DNA from: Meiothermus sp.
GTDB lineage: Bacteria > Deinococcota > Deinococci > Deinococcales > Thermaceae
Reading direction: 5' to 3'
Length of the DNA stretch: 64,000 bases
Assembly: GCF_026004115.1 (NCBI RefSeq)
Contig: NZ_BPIM01000001.1
Span: forward strand, 2,274,501 to 2,338,500
Part shown: positions 16,128 to 25,178 of the stretch, in pieces
How positions within the stretch are numbered: the first letter of the stretch is position 1
Layout: each line of letters starts with the position of its first letter
The notes under the pieces: model-generated
What the model was told of the DNA's origin: nothing
The model's database searches: none
Seen by the model: only the letters and a program-made list of their open reading frames with translations
Program-made: the position numbers and the translations under genes

Positions 16128-17063
16128 TCATATGGTGTCGCTCGAGCGGTCGGTCAGGGTTTTGGCCAGCACTGCGCCCACCAGCAGTATCCACATGGTC
16201 AGGTAAAAGCCGGCCAGTGCCAGTAAAAAAGCGGCAATGGGGCCATAGATCAGCTCGTACTGGGTGCGGGGCAGCAGCAGCGGAAGCCCCAGGCGTACGC
16301 CCTCCCAGGCCAAAGCAGCCAGCGTCGCGGCCGCCAGCGCGGCGAGCACCCGGGGGGTGGGAATCGGTAGTAGCATATAGGTCAGGAAAAAAAGCAAAAG
16401 CGCCCCCAGAATGGGCACCACCACCTCCACCCCGTTTCGTAAAAAACTAAGCTCGGCGGGCAGGAAACGTAGCAAAAAGCCCATGGCCAGGCCCAGCAGG
16501 GCTAATAAAATCAGGGCCAGACCCAGCAGTAAGGGCGCCAGCAGGCCTGCAATGCGCCCCCGCATCACCTGCAGGAGTAGCCAGGCCCGTTGCAGCAGCC
16601 GGTGCAGGGGGTGGGGGTCGGGGGAGGCTGCCGCTTGCGAAGGTAGGGGGAGCTGGGAGAGGGGTAAGACCCCTCCAAAGATAATGCCCAGGGCGTAGGC
16701 CAGGGCCGCGAAAAAATTGCTGCTGGCCCAGAGCAAAATCAGCAGACTGGCAAAGGTGAGGGGGAAGGCCCCGCGGGTCAGGAAGTTCACCAGTGTCTGG
16801 GCCAGGTCGGGCTGGGTTGGAAAAAGCAGCACCACCAGTTCAACAAGCCTCACCAGCACAGCGTTGCGCAAATCTTCGTTGCCCGAAAGTACAAAGCCGA
16901 AAATGCCCGCCAGCAGAATCAGTAAAGGCATCAGGCTGAAGAGGGCGTAGTAGGCCAGCGCCGCCGAAAAGAAAGGGATATGCGAGCGGGTGTAAAGCTG
17001 GTAGACCTGGCCGAGGAAGGATTGCATATGTGCCTGGCGAGTGGGCCGTCCAAAGTTGAACAC
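16128..17063 (-). CDS. YihY/BrkB family (formerly RNase BN-like) integral membrane protein
   Basis: The 311-residue protein has about six hydrophobic segments. The N-terminal family signature (YTRSHIPFFSAALAYYALFS, then MPLLILLAGIFG) is clear, as are the later helices and a GPIAAFLLALAGFYLTMWILL segment near the C terminus. The family function is unknown; the old RNase BN assignment was an error. The chosen start is a GTG at 17063. An ATG at 17027 (MQSFLGQVYQ) is nearly as plausible because the family signature begins shortly after it. Confidence 0.85.
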   Translation of the reverse strand: MFNFGRPTRQAHMQSFLGQVYQLYTRSHIPFFSAALAYYALFSLMPLLILLAGIFGFVLSGNEDLRNAVLVRLVELVVLLFPTQPDLAQTLVNFLTRGAFPLTFASLLILLWASSNFFAALAYALGIIFGGVLPLSQLPLPSQAAASPDPHPLHRLLQRAWLLLQVMRGRIAGLLAPLLLGLALILLALLGLAMGFLLRFLPAELSFLRNGVEVVVPILGALLLFFLTYMLLPIPTPRVLAALAAATLAALAWEGVRLGLPLLLPRTQYELIYGPIAAFLLALAGFYLTMWILLVGAVLAKTLTDRSSDTI

Positions 17064-17124
17064 TGATGGTAAATGCCTGGTAGCTTACGGTCGCAATACT
17101 ACGGCTACTTTTGACGCGCTTAGC

Positions 17125-18378
17125 TCACTCGCGCACCTGCCCCTGGCCCAGGGCCACAAACTTGGTGGTGGTCAGCTCCTTCACCCCCATGGGGCCATAG
17201 GCGTGGAGTTTGCTGGTAGAGATGCCAATCTCGGCCCCCAACCCCAGTTGGAAGCCATCGTTGAAGCGGGGCGAGGCGTTTACCAAAACCAACGAGGCAT
17301 CCACCTCGCGCAAAAAGCGCAGGGCGTGGCCGTGGTGCTCGGTGCAGATGACTTCGGTATGGCGCGAGCCGTAGCGGGCGATGTGCTCCAGGGCTTCCTC
17401 GAGCGTGTCCACTACTTTTACGGCCAGAATCAAGTCCAGGTACTCGGTATGCCAGTCCTGCTCGCTGGCGGGCCGGGTGGGGATGAAGGCGCGGGTGCGC
17501 TCGTCGCCGCGAAGCTCGACTTGGGCCTCGCGCATGGCCTGGGCCAGCCTGGGCAGAAACACCGGGGCAATGGCGCTATGCACCAGGACTTTCTCCAGGC
17601 TGTTGCAGGTGCTGGGGCGCTGGGCTTTGCCGTTAACGGCGATGCGTACGGCGTTCTCCAGATGGGCGCTCTCGTCGACAAACAGGTGGTTGACCCCCTC
17701 GGCGTGGGCCAGCACCGGCATCCGGGCCTCGCGCTGCACCAGCTCGATGAGCTCTTTGCCGCCCCGGGGAATGATCAGGTCGAGCAGGCCGCCCAGGTGG
17801 CACATCTCCAGGATGGCGCTGCGGTCGGTGGTGGGCACCAGCTGAATGGCTTCCTGGGGCAGACCGGCCTCGTGCAGTGCTTCCTGGAGCAGCCGTACGA
17901 GAGCGTTGTTGGAGTGCCAGGCCTCTTTACCGCCCCGCAGCAGGATGGCGTTTCCGGCCTTCAAACTCAGGGCGCTGGCCTCCACGGTGGCGTTGGGGCG
18001 CGATTCGTAGATGAAGCCAATCACCCCCAGAGGAACGCGCATGCGGCCTACCTGAAGGCCGTTGGGCCGAATCTGCAAGCCCTCAATCTCGCCCACTGGG
18101 TCGGGCATCTCGGCTACCTGGCGCAGGCCGGTGCGCAGGTCTTGCAGCACTTTTTCGTTCAGGCGAAGCCTATCGAGCTTGGCTGCCGGGAGCCCGGCGG
18201 CCTGGGCGGCTTCCAGGTCCTTTTGGTTGGCAGCGTACAGGGCTTCGCGCTGGGCCTCGAGTCTCTCTGCTATGGCCAGCAAGGCTGTGTTTTTGGCGCT
18301 GGGCGAGGCTGCCGCCAGCGCCCTGGCGGCCAACCGGGCGGCCTGGGCATAGGTTTGGAGCATGGGGGTGCCGATCAT
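17125..18378 (-). CDS. proA: Gamma-glutamyl phosphate reductase
   Basis: The 417-residue enzyme reduces gamma-glutamyl phosphate to glutamate semialdehyde with NADPH, the second step of proline synthesis. The catalytic cysteine is Cys258 in KAQRPSTCNSLEKVLVH. The start at 18378 is preferred: GAGGT lies 6 nt upstream, and the extra 17 residues of the longer frame begin with TTG directly after the proB stop. It follows proB with a 51-bp gap and is surely co-transcribed. The length is normal for the family. Confidence 0.96.
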   Translation of the reverse strand: MIGTPMLQTYAQAARLAARALAAASPSAKNTALLAIAERLEAQREALYAANQKDLEAAQAAGLPAAKLDRLRLNEKVLQDLRTGLRQVAEMPDPVGEIEGLQIRPNGLQVGRMRVPLGVIGFIYESRPNATVEASALSLKAGNAILLRGGKEAWHSNNALVRLLQEALHEAGLPQEAIQLVPTTDRSAILEMCHLGGLLDLIIPRGGKELIELVQREARMPVLAHAEGVNHLFVDESAHLENAVRIAVNGKAQRPSTCNSLEKVLVHSAIAPVFLPRLAQAMREAQVELRGDERTRAFIPTRPASEQDWHTEYLDLILAVKVVDTLEEALEHIARYGSRHTEVICTEHHGHALRFLREVDASLVLVNASPRFNDGFQLGLGAEIGISTSKLHAYGPMGVKELTTTKFVALGQGQVRE

Positions 18379-18429
18379 AATAACCTCAAAGATACCACTG
18401 CTTTGGCGGGGCTCTATGCATGAAACCAA

Positions 18430-19569
18430 CTACATCCCCTCGAGTTCCGAAACCAGGGCAAAGTAGTCGCGGTGGATGGCCTCGTCGGTGTTTTTGTAAC
18501 CTAGAATGGCCTCGATATCTTTGGTTTTCTTGCGCCGGATACGGGCAAGCTCGGTAGCGCTGTAGTTCACCAGGCCAACCCCTATCAGGTTATCCTCTTC
18601 GTCCAGGCACCTGACCGCCTCGCCTACCCCAAACTGTCCGCGCACCTCGAGGATGCCCGCCGGCAGCAGTGAGGCGCCGCCCTGGCGCAAGGCCCGGGCT
18701 GCACCGGCATCTACTACGACCTCTCCCTGGGGCTTGGGGAGTTGGTACAGCCAGAGCTTCCGACCGCTGTACCGGCGGTTGCCCCCGGCAAAAAGCGTGC
18801 CAACCGGCTCGCCGCGCAGGGCTTTGGCAATGCTCTGGGGGTGGGTTCCGGGCAGCAGCAGGGTAGGGATTCCGGCAGCCTGGGCCTTTTCGGCTGCGAG
18901 CAGTTTGCTTTTCATGCCCCCGGTGCCCACCCGGCCCGGGCTGTCGCCGGCCATGCGCAGCACCCGGGTATCCACCCGCTCTACGTAGGGGATGGGTTTG
19001 GCCTGGGGGTTGGTGCGGGGGTCGGCCTCGTACAGGGCCTCGATATCGGAAAGCAAAACCAGCAAGTCGGCTCCCACCAGGGTGGCAATCAGGGCCGAAA
19101 GCTGGTCGTTGTCGCCAAATTTGATCTCCTCAACCATTACCGTATCGTTCTCGTTGATGGTGGGCACAATACCCCACTCGAGCAAGGTTTCCAGGGTTTG
19201 TCGGGCGTTCAGGTAGCGGTGTCGGTGGCCCAGGTCTTCGGCGGTGAGCAAAACCTGGGCTACCTTCAGGTCGTACCAGCTAAAAGCCTGCTCCCACAGA
19301 TACATCAGGGTGGGCTGGCCCACCGCGGCCAGGGCTTGTTTTCCCGGCATTGACCTGGGCTTCTCGGTAAGCCCCAGCTTTTGCATCCCGATGGCCTGGG
19401 CCCCGGACGAGACCAGCACCACTTCACGCCCCTCGCTGCGCAGAGCGGCGATCTGGGCGGCGATGGCCAGTTGTTGCTGCCTTCCCCTGGGCCCACTGAG
19501 CACGGCGCTGCCCACCTTGACGACCAGGCGGCGGAAAGTCTGAACCTCGAGGGGCCTGCGAACCTTCAT
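18430..19569 (-). CDS. proB: Glutamate 5-kinase
   Basis: The 379-residue enzyme phosphorylates the gamma-carboxylate of glutamate, the first step of proline synthesis. It has the amino-acid kinase fold (LVVKVGSAVLSGP at the N terminus, VLVSSGAQAIG, then INENDTV and FGDNDQLSALIA) followed by a C-terminal PUA domain (about residues 285-360, EVVVDAGAARALRQGGASLL). The start at 19569 is chosen because TACCAT (19577-19582) lies 7 nt before it, and because the extra 59 residues of the longer open frame are not conserved-looking. It heads the proBA operon. Confidence 0.95.
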   Translation of the reverse strand: MKVRRPLEVQTFRRLVVKVGSAVLSGPRGRQQQLAIAAQIAALRSEGREVVLVSSGAQAIGMQKLGLTEKPRSMPGKQALAAVGQPTLMYLWEQAFSWYDLKVAQVLLTAEDLGHRHRYLNARQTLETLLEWGIVPTINENDTVMVEEIKFGDNDQLSALIATLVGADLLVLLSDIEALYEADPRTNPQAKPIPYVERVDTRVLRMAGDSPGRVGTGGMKSKLLAAEKAQAAGIPTLLLPGTHPQSIAKALRGEPVGTLFAGGNRRYSGRKLWLYQLPKPQGEVVVDAGAARALRQGGASLLPAGILEVRGQFGVGEAVRCLDEEDNLIGVGLVNYSATELARIRRKKTKDIEAILGYKNTDEAIHRDYFALVSELEGM

Positions 19570-19642
19570 TGCCGTTATGGTAACGCTTCTTGGGCTTTTT
19601 CTCACTCGGCTAATGCGCTGCTTATGTTGATATGGGGGCATC

Positions 19643-21331
19643 ATGCGTGCCTGGTTTGGGCTGGCTTTGTTATCTTTGGCGGCTTGTAACCCCTCTCCGT
19701 CGGTGCCGGGGCCGGAGGTGCCCCTGGTCTCGGGCGAAGTCACCATTCAAAAAACCGAGTGGGGCCAGAGCGTCCTCAAAACAGGCCTGCGCCTGGTAGC
19801 GGGCAAACCTGCGTTGCTACGCGTGTACATGACCGCAGACCGCGAGGGCCTGCCTGGCCATCTCAAGGCGGAGGTGTTTCGGGGTTCCAACCGGCTGGGC
19901 GAGCTAAGCTTTACCGGCCCCGCCACCCTCCCCACCGCCATCAACCCTGCCGACCTAGCCCAGACCTACCGTGCCACCCTTCCGGCGGCCTGGGTAATCG
20001 CCGGAATGGAAGTACGGCTGCTGGCCGACCCCAGCAATCAGATTGGCGAAAACAACGAGGCCGACAACCGCCTGACCCTCACACCGGCAGTGGGGGTGGG
20101 CACGGTGCTCCCGCTTACTCTGGTGCCGGTGCTACAACCGGGGCAGACCGCCCCACCCACCCTTCCCGGCGTGGACTTGTTGCGGGACATGCTCCCGCTG
20201 CAGGGCGTACAGACCTCCACCCGGGCCCCATTTAGCTACGGCGCTACGGTGGGCAGTGCCAGCAGCGACTGGAGCAACCTGCTCAGTGCCCTGCGCAACC
20301 TGCGCACCAGCGACGGAAGCAGCCGGTACTACTACGGTGTGGTGCGGGTGGGTTACACCAGCGGCATTGCCGGGATTGGGTATGTGGGGTTGCCGGTCAG
20401 CGCCGGGTGGGATTTTGCCAGCTCTGCCGCCCGCATTATGGCGCACGAAATTGGGCACAACTTGGGCCGGGGGCATGCGCCCTGCAATGTGGCGGGTGAG
20501 TCGGGCTACCCCTACCCAGGCGGCTTTATTGGCACCTGGGGCTATAGCATGGCCAGTAGCGTGGTGTTCAACCCAGGCCAGTACAAGGACGTGATGAGCT
20601 ACTGCACCCCACAGTGGATTTCCGACTACATGTACGAGGGGATGCAAAGTTTTCTCGAGCGTCAGTCGGGGCTTGCGCAGTGGGCCGAGGTTCGATCCGC
20701 AAGCAGTGGGCTCGCGTCGGTCGGCCTCGAGGCCAACCTGTCTAGCGCGCAGTTGCAAAACCTGGGGGTAGCACAAGAGGTGCTGCTCGTCAGTGGGCGC
20801 ATTCGTGGCAGCGAGGTCATCCTCAACCCCATTGTGAAAATGAAGGCCGTCCCCGAAACGCCCCAGCCCGGTACGTATCGCTTGCGGCTCGAGGCGGCGG
20901 GGGGTCTGGTGGAGGTTTCGTTCCGAACCGAGCGCGTGGAAGCGCCACATGGGCCTGAGCAGCCCCCAGACGAATCCTGGTCAGAGGAGCACTTTAGCCT
21001 GCTCCTGCCCGACCCCGGCCCGCTACGGCAAATCGAAGTGGTACGCGAGGGTTTGTCGCTTTATCGCCGCGACCTACGTCTGACCCGCCAGAGTACCGAC
21101 AACCCCGCCGTGCGGCTTACCGAATCGGGCAGCAGCCTCACCCTTACCTGGATGCCCTCGGTCTTCCCCTACGCCTCGGTGGCCCACCTCGGCCAGGCGC
21201 GTACTACCCTGGCCTTATGGCTTGCGGGTGGGGAGGCCCGCCTTTCTACCGTGGGTCTGCCTTCGGGCGGACGCTGGGAGATAGCCCTGTCGGACGGCTT
21301 CAACACACAGCGCCTGGAGTTTGCGCGTTAG
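19643..21331 (+). CDS. Metzincin-like zinc metalloprotease lipoprotein
   Basis: The 562-residue protein starts with a lipoprotein signal (ALLSLAAC, Cys15). Residues of about 30-140 look like a CARDB-type beta-sandwich (PADREGLPGHLKAEVF, then SNQIGENNEADNRL). The catalytic motif HEIGHNLGRGH spans 268-278, with zinc ligands His268, His272 and His278 and general base Glu269. A Met-turn with Met318 (DVMSYC) places it in the metzincins. The C-terminal 200 residues are beta-rich and of unknown role. It is probably a cell-surface peptidase. It is divergent from proB and converges on pepF with a 1-bp gap. Confidence 0.85.
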   Translation: MRAWFGLALLSLAACNPSPSVPGPEVPLVSGEVTIQKTEWGQSVLKTGLRLVAGKPALLRVYMTADREGLPGHLKAEVFRGSNRLGELSFTGPATLPTAINPADLAQTYRATLPAAWVIAGMEVRLLADPSNQIGENNEADNRLTLTPAVGVGTVLPLTLVPVLQPGQTAPPTLPGVDLLRDMLPLQGVQTSTRAPFSYGATVGSASSDWSNLLSALRNLRTSDGSSRYYYGVVRVGYTSGIAGIGYVGLPVSAGWDFASSAARIMAHEIGHNLGRGHAPCNVAGESGYPYPGGFIGTWGYSMASSVVFNPGQYKDVMSYCTPQWISDYMYEGMQSFLERQSGLAQWAEVRSASSGLASVGLEANLSSAQLQNLGVAQEVLLVSGRIRGSEVILNPIVKMKAVPETPQPGTYRLRLEAAGGLVEVSFRTERVEAPHGPEQPPDESWSEEHFSLLLPDPGPLRQIEVVREGLSLYRRDLRLTRQSTDNPAVRLTESGSSLTLTWMPSVFPYASVAHLGQARTTLALWLAGGEARLSTVGLPSGGRWEIALSDGFNTQRLEFAR

Positions 21332-21332
21332 G

Positions 21333-23156
21333 CTAGCCCACCAGCTTCTCCAGCTCGTCCACCATGCTTTTCAGCACCCCAAACCCTCGCTCCACCGGCT
21401 CGAGGCTGTGCATATCAATCCCCGCGATTCTGAGCGCCTCCAGCGGATACACCGAGTCGCCCGCCTTGAGAAAGTCCAGATAGCGCTGGGCAGCGGGTTC
21501 GCCCTGCTCGAGCACATCCTGGGCCAGCGCATTGGCGGCGGCAATACCGGTGGCGTACTGGTACACATAAAAGGGGCTATACAGGTGCGAGAAGTGCATC
21601 CAACCCGCTCCGAGACGCTCTTTGTCTAGTTCTACTTCACCGCCATAGCCCTCGGCGAAGAGTTCGGCCAGACGTTCCATCAGGTAGGGAGCCGTGAGGG
21701 CCCCACCCTTTTCGATGCGGGCGTAGAGCTCCTGCTCGAAGCGGGCCAGGGTGGGCATTACAAACAAGTAGCGGTGGAAGTTGGCAAAGGCTTCCTCCAG
21801 CACTGCCAGCTTGTATTCCGGGGTTTGCGCCTCGCGCAGCAGCCGGGCCCGCACCAGGGCCTGGTTGAAGTTGGAGGCCACCTCGGCAATAAAGAGGCTG
21901 TAGCGGGCGTAGACGATGGGCTGGGTTTTGCGGGTGAAGTAGCTGTGCATGGAGTGGCCGAGCTCGTGGGCCAGCGTACTCAGCGAGAAGAGATCGTCCG
22001 ACCAGCTCATCAGGATGTAGGGGAAGGTGCCCTTCAGTCCGGATGAAAAAGCCCCAGCGCGCTTGCCCTGGTTTTGCCCCCAGTCCACCCAGCGCTCCTC
22101 AAACAACCCCCGCCGCATGAGCTCTACGTATTCCCGTCCGAGGGGCTCCATGCCCCGGCAGATGGTCTCGGCGGCCTCCCAGAAGGTGATCTTGGGGCTC
22201 GGCACCAGGGGGGCCGGGGCGTCGTAGATGGGCACGTCGTGGGTGTGGAGCTGTCCGCCCAGGGTCTTCTTGCGGATGCGCCAGAAACGGTGCCAGATGG
22301 GCAGGTGGGCCTGGAAGGTGGCCAGCAGGTTGTCGTAGACGGCCCGGGGGATGTTATCGCCGCAGGTGCGACCGCCCCCCGCCAGGGCCATCTCGAGGCT
22401 GCTTTTGTAGCCCCTGGTACGGGCCTGAAAAGCAAAGCTTTTAACGCTGCCTTGCAGCGTGGCGGCTAGGGTGTTTTTGAAGGCCAGGTGCCCATCGGCA
22501 TACGATTCCCAGGCAGCCTTGCACACCTCGGGGCTGGGGTGCACCAGCAGCTCACCGATGGTGGTATGGGAGACCGGTAGGTTGCGGCCCTGGTGCTCCA
22601 CCGGCCTAAACTGCATGTCGGCGTTGGTGGCGGCATAGGCGGTGGCTGCATGTGCTCCCAACGGGTCGGAGGCAGCTGCCAGCACCGCCTCGACCTCCTC
22701 ACTGCGCAGGTGGGGTTTGCGGATTTTTAGGGCCTCGAGGTAGTGCTCATAAACTGCCAGCGCAGGCTCGGCTTGCAGAAAACGCTCGAGGGTTTCGGGG
22801 GGAATGCGGAGTATTTCGGGCTCGAGGTAAGCCCCTGCTGCGGCCAGTTGTGCCACCACCGTGCGGGCCTCGCCCACCATGCGGGTAAAGGTGGGGTTGG
22901 TGCCCTCGGTCGAGAGTTGCAGCGAGGCATACTGAAATACCTTCATGGCCTTTAGCATCCGGGTCTCGTAGGTTTGCAGGGCCTCCAGCAAGACCTGGGC
23001 CGACTCCCCCAGCCGTCCGGCAAAGGGTTTGACCTCTTCCACCGAACGAGCGGCTTCTTCCAGGGCTTTTTGCCACTCGGCCTCCGAAGGGAAAAGGGCT
23101 TCAAGGTTCCAGGTTTGTTCCTTGGGTAGTTCGGATCGCTTGGGTAGGGTCCTCAT
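21333..23156 (-). CDS. pepF: Oligoendopeptidase F, M3 family
   Basis: The 607-residue enzyme is a cytoplasmic zinc peptidase that cleaves oligopeptides. The zinc motif HELGHS starts at His397 (Glu398, His401), with the third ligand in EVASNFNQ. The length matches PepF. The start at 23156 (MRTLPKRSELP) is chosen because TAGAAT (23164-23169) lies 7 nt upstream and the 46 extra upstream codons are translated out of the neighbouring gene's tail. It lies 26 bp after the beta-glycosidase gene on the same strand. Confidence 0.94.
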   Translation of the reverse strand: MRTLPKRSELPKEQTWNLEALFPSEAEWQKALEEAARSVEEVKPFAGRLGESAQVLLEALQTYETRMLKAMKVFQYASLQLSTEGTNPTFTRMVGEARTVVAQLAAAGAYLEPEILRIPPETLERFLQAEPALAVYEHYLEALKIRKPHLRSEEVEAVLAAASDPLGAHAATAYAATNADMQFRPVEHQGRNLPVSHTTIGELLVHPSPEVCKAAWESYADGHLAFKNTLAATLQGSVKSFAFQARTRGYKSSLEMALAGGGRTCGDNIPRAVYDNLLATFQAHLPIWHRFWRIRKKTLGGQLHTHDVPIYDAPAPLVPSPKITFWEAAETICRGMEPLGREYVELMRRGLFEERWVDWGQNQGKRAGAFSSGLKGTFPYILMSWSDDLFSLSTLAHELGHSMHSYFTRKTQPIVYARYSLFIAEVASNFNQALVRARLLREAQTPEYKLAVLEEAFANFHRYLFVMPTLARFEQELYARIEKGGALTAPYLMERLAELFAEGYGGEVELDKERLGAGWMHFSHLYSPFYVYQYATGIAAANALAQDVLEQGEPAAQRYLDFLKAGDSVYPLEALRIAGIDMHSLEPVERGFGVLKSMVDELEKLVG

Positions 23157-23182
23157 CCAGTTTATTCTAACTGACCCGCCGG

Positions 23183-24526
23183 TCAGTCGGACAGGAATTC
23201 CTTGAACCAGCGCCCGGAGTCTTTCAGAATGCGCTTCTGGGTGGGGTAGTCTATGTACACCAGCCCAAAACGGGGCTTGTACCCCTCGGCCCACTCGAAG
23301 TTATCCATCAGGCTCCAGTAAAAGTAGCCCTCTACCGGCACCCCCTCGCGCCTGGCCCGGAGCACCTGGGCCAGATGGTCCTGGATGTACTTCAGGCGCT
23401 TGGGGTCATGTACCCGCTCCCCCTCCGGGGTGTCGGGGAAAGCGGCCCCGTTCTCGGTGATGATGATGCGCTTTACGCCTTTGTAAGCACTGAACTGCTT
23501 GAGCAGGAGGTAGATGTTCTCGGGCCAGACCTCCCAGCCCATCTCGGTAAGCTCGCCGCTGCCGCGCTCGGCGTGGGGTATTTCCTGGCCAAAGGTGCCG
23601 GGTGTGAAAAGGTCGAAGCGCACCAGCTGGCGGAAGTAGGTCTGCAAGCCGATGAAGTCGAAATCGAAGGCTAGCTTCTCCATATCGCCGGGGCGGATGT
23701 GGCGCTGTAAGAGGCGCAAAAAGGGCATGGTTTTCCAGGGGTAGCCCAGCCCCAGGGCGGGCTCAATAAAAAGCCGGTTGGCAATTACGTCGTAGTTGGC
23801 AGCGGCCATGCGGCTGAGCCAGGTGGGGCCGGCAGGCTGCACATAGGCAGCCGAGAAGGTGGTGCCTATCTGGGCGTCCGGCAGGTGGGCACGGAGGATG
23901 CGCCCACCTTCGGCCTGGGCCATGGCGGCGTGGTGGATGGCGGGCAAAAAGTTGCCAAAGCCCTTGCGGCCTGGGGCATGGGTGCCCTGCATGTAGCCCA
24001 GCACGGTAAAAACCGTGGGCTCGTTGAGCACCATCCAGTGTTTGACCTTATCGCCAAAGGCTTGGCTGCAAACCTCCACGTACTCGGCAAACCACCCCAA
24101 AATGTCCCGGTTCGTCCAGCCCCCCTTGTCCTCCAGTACCTGCGGCAAGTCCCAGTGGTACAGGGTAACCCAGGGCTCGAGGCCAAGCTCGAGGGTGCGG
24201 TCGATAACCCGGTGGTAATAATCCAGCCCTTTGGGGTTGACCGGGCCGGTTCCCTCCGGCAAAATGCGCGGCCAGGCCAGGGAAAACCGGTTGACCTGCA
24301 TGTTCATCTCGCGGATGAAGGCAATATCCTCTCGGTAGCGGTGGTAGAAGTCGCAGGCCACATCGCCGTTCTCGCCGGTTTTAATCTTGCCTGGGGTATG
24401 AGAGAAAGTGTCCCAGATGGAGGGACTACGCCCGTCCTCGTTCACCGCGCCTTCAATCTGATAGGCGGCGGTCGCCACACCCCAGCGAAAGCCGGGGCCA
24501 AAGTCCTTTTTGCTAAAGGCTATCAC
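23183..24526 (-). CDS. Glycoside hydrolase family 1 beta-glucosidase/beta-glycosidase
   Basis: The 447-residue retaining glycosidase hydrolyses beta-linked glucosides or galactosides. The acid/base is Glu169 in VLNEPTVF and the nucleophile is Glu358 in ITENGAAFPD. The N-terminal family signature FRWGVATAAYQIEGA is present, and the protein is full length. It has no signal peptide, so it acts in the cytoplasm on imported sugars. The start is a GTG at 24526 with TAGATT (24533-24538) 6 nt upstream, a leaderless pattern. No sugar transporter lies beside it. Confidence 0.95.
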   Translation of the reverse strand: MIAFSKKDFGPGFRWGVATAAYQIEGAVNEDGRSPSIWDTFSHTPGKIKTGENGDVACDFYHRYREDIAFIREMNMQVNRFSLAWPRILPEGTGPVNPKGLDYYHRVIDRTLELGLEPWVTLYHWDLPQVLEDKGGWTNRDILGWFAEYVEVCSQAFGDKVKHWMVLNEPTVFTVLGYMQGTHAPGRKGFGNFLPAIHHAAMAQAEGGRILRAHLPDAQIGTTFSAAYVQPAGPTWLSRMAAANYDVIANRLFIEPALGLGYPWKTMPFLRLLQRHIRPGDMEKLAFDFDFIGLQTYFRQLVRFDLFTPGTFGQEIPHAERGSGELTEMGWEVWPENIYLLLKQFSAYKGVKRIIITENGAAFPDTPEGERVHDPKRLKYIQDHLAQVLRARREGVPVEGYFYWSLMDNFEWAEGYKPRFGLVYIDYPTQKRILKDSGRWFKEFLSD

Positions 24527-24641
24527 GGCATCAATCTACTACGGAGTCAGGCTGCTACCAATGGGTTTTTTGCGCTGGAAAAGCCAGGGCCAAAGCGTCT
24601 TTGTTCATCCTCCAACGAATCCACTGGGTATGGTATGGGCT

Positions 24642-25178
24642 ATGGAAATCCGGCCCGAACGCACCGACGAATACGCCCTGGTGGAGCAAATTCACCGCCT
24701 GGCTTTTGGCGGCGAACAGGAGGCCCGGGTGGTGGCCCGGGTGCGACAGTCGCCTTTTTATGTACCAGAACTTTCGCTGGTGGCAGTGGTGGAGGGCCGG
24801 CCCGTGGGTCACATATTGTTCAGTGAGGTGGGTTTGCAGGACGAACAGGGCGTGATGCGGAAGGTGGCGGTGCTGGCTCCTTTAGCAGTTCATCCCAGGT
24901 TTCAAAACCTGGGTGCAGGAAAACACCTGGTGGAAGCAGGTTTGGCCTGGCTGGAAGCCCGGCGGGCGCCGCTGGTGCTGGTGCGGGGCCACGCCCACTA
25001 CTACCCCCGCTTCGGTTTTGTGCCCTCGGGGCAACTCGGCATCCGCCCACCGTTTACAGTGGCCCCCCAAGAATACATGGCCAGGCCGCTTTCGGCTTAT
25101 ACCCCCGAGTACAGGGGCACAGTGCGCTACCCGGCGGCGTTTGCCGAGGTGGGCTACCCGGTGGAGTACGGGCTATAA
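24642..25178 (+). CDS. GNAT family N-acetyltransferase
   Basis: The 178-residue protein has the GNAT pattern: IRPERTDEYALVEQIHRLAF, a central LVAVVEGRPVGHILF strand pair, the acetyl-CoA loop region LAVHPRFQNLGAGKHLV (Q/RxxGxG/A type), and the C-terminal YYPRFGFVPSG motif. It resembles the YhbS-like subgroup, whose substrate is unknown. The start at 24642 has TATGGT (24629-24634) 7 nt upstream. The longer frame from 24510 would overlap the divergent GH1 start and is rejected. The last six bases overlap the convergent VOC gene. Confidence 0.88.
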   Translation: MEIRPERTDEYALVEQIHRLAFGGEQEARVVARVRQSPFYVPELSLVAVVEGRPVGHILFSEVGLQDEQGVMRKVAVLAPLAVHPRFQNLGAGKHLVEAGLAWLEARRAPLVLVRGHAHYYPRFGFVPSGQLGIRPPFTVAPQEYMARPLSAYTPEYRGTVRYPAAFAEVGYPVEYGL

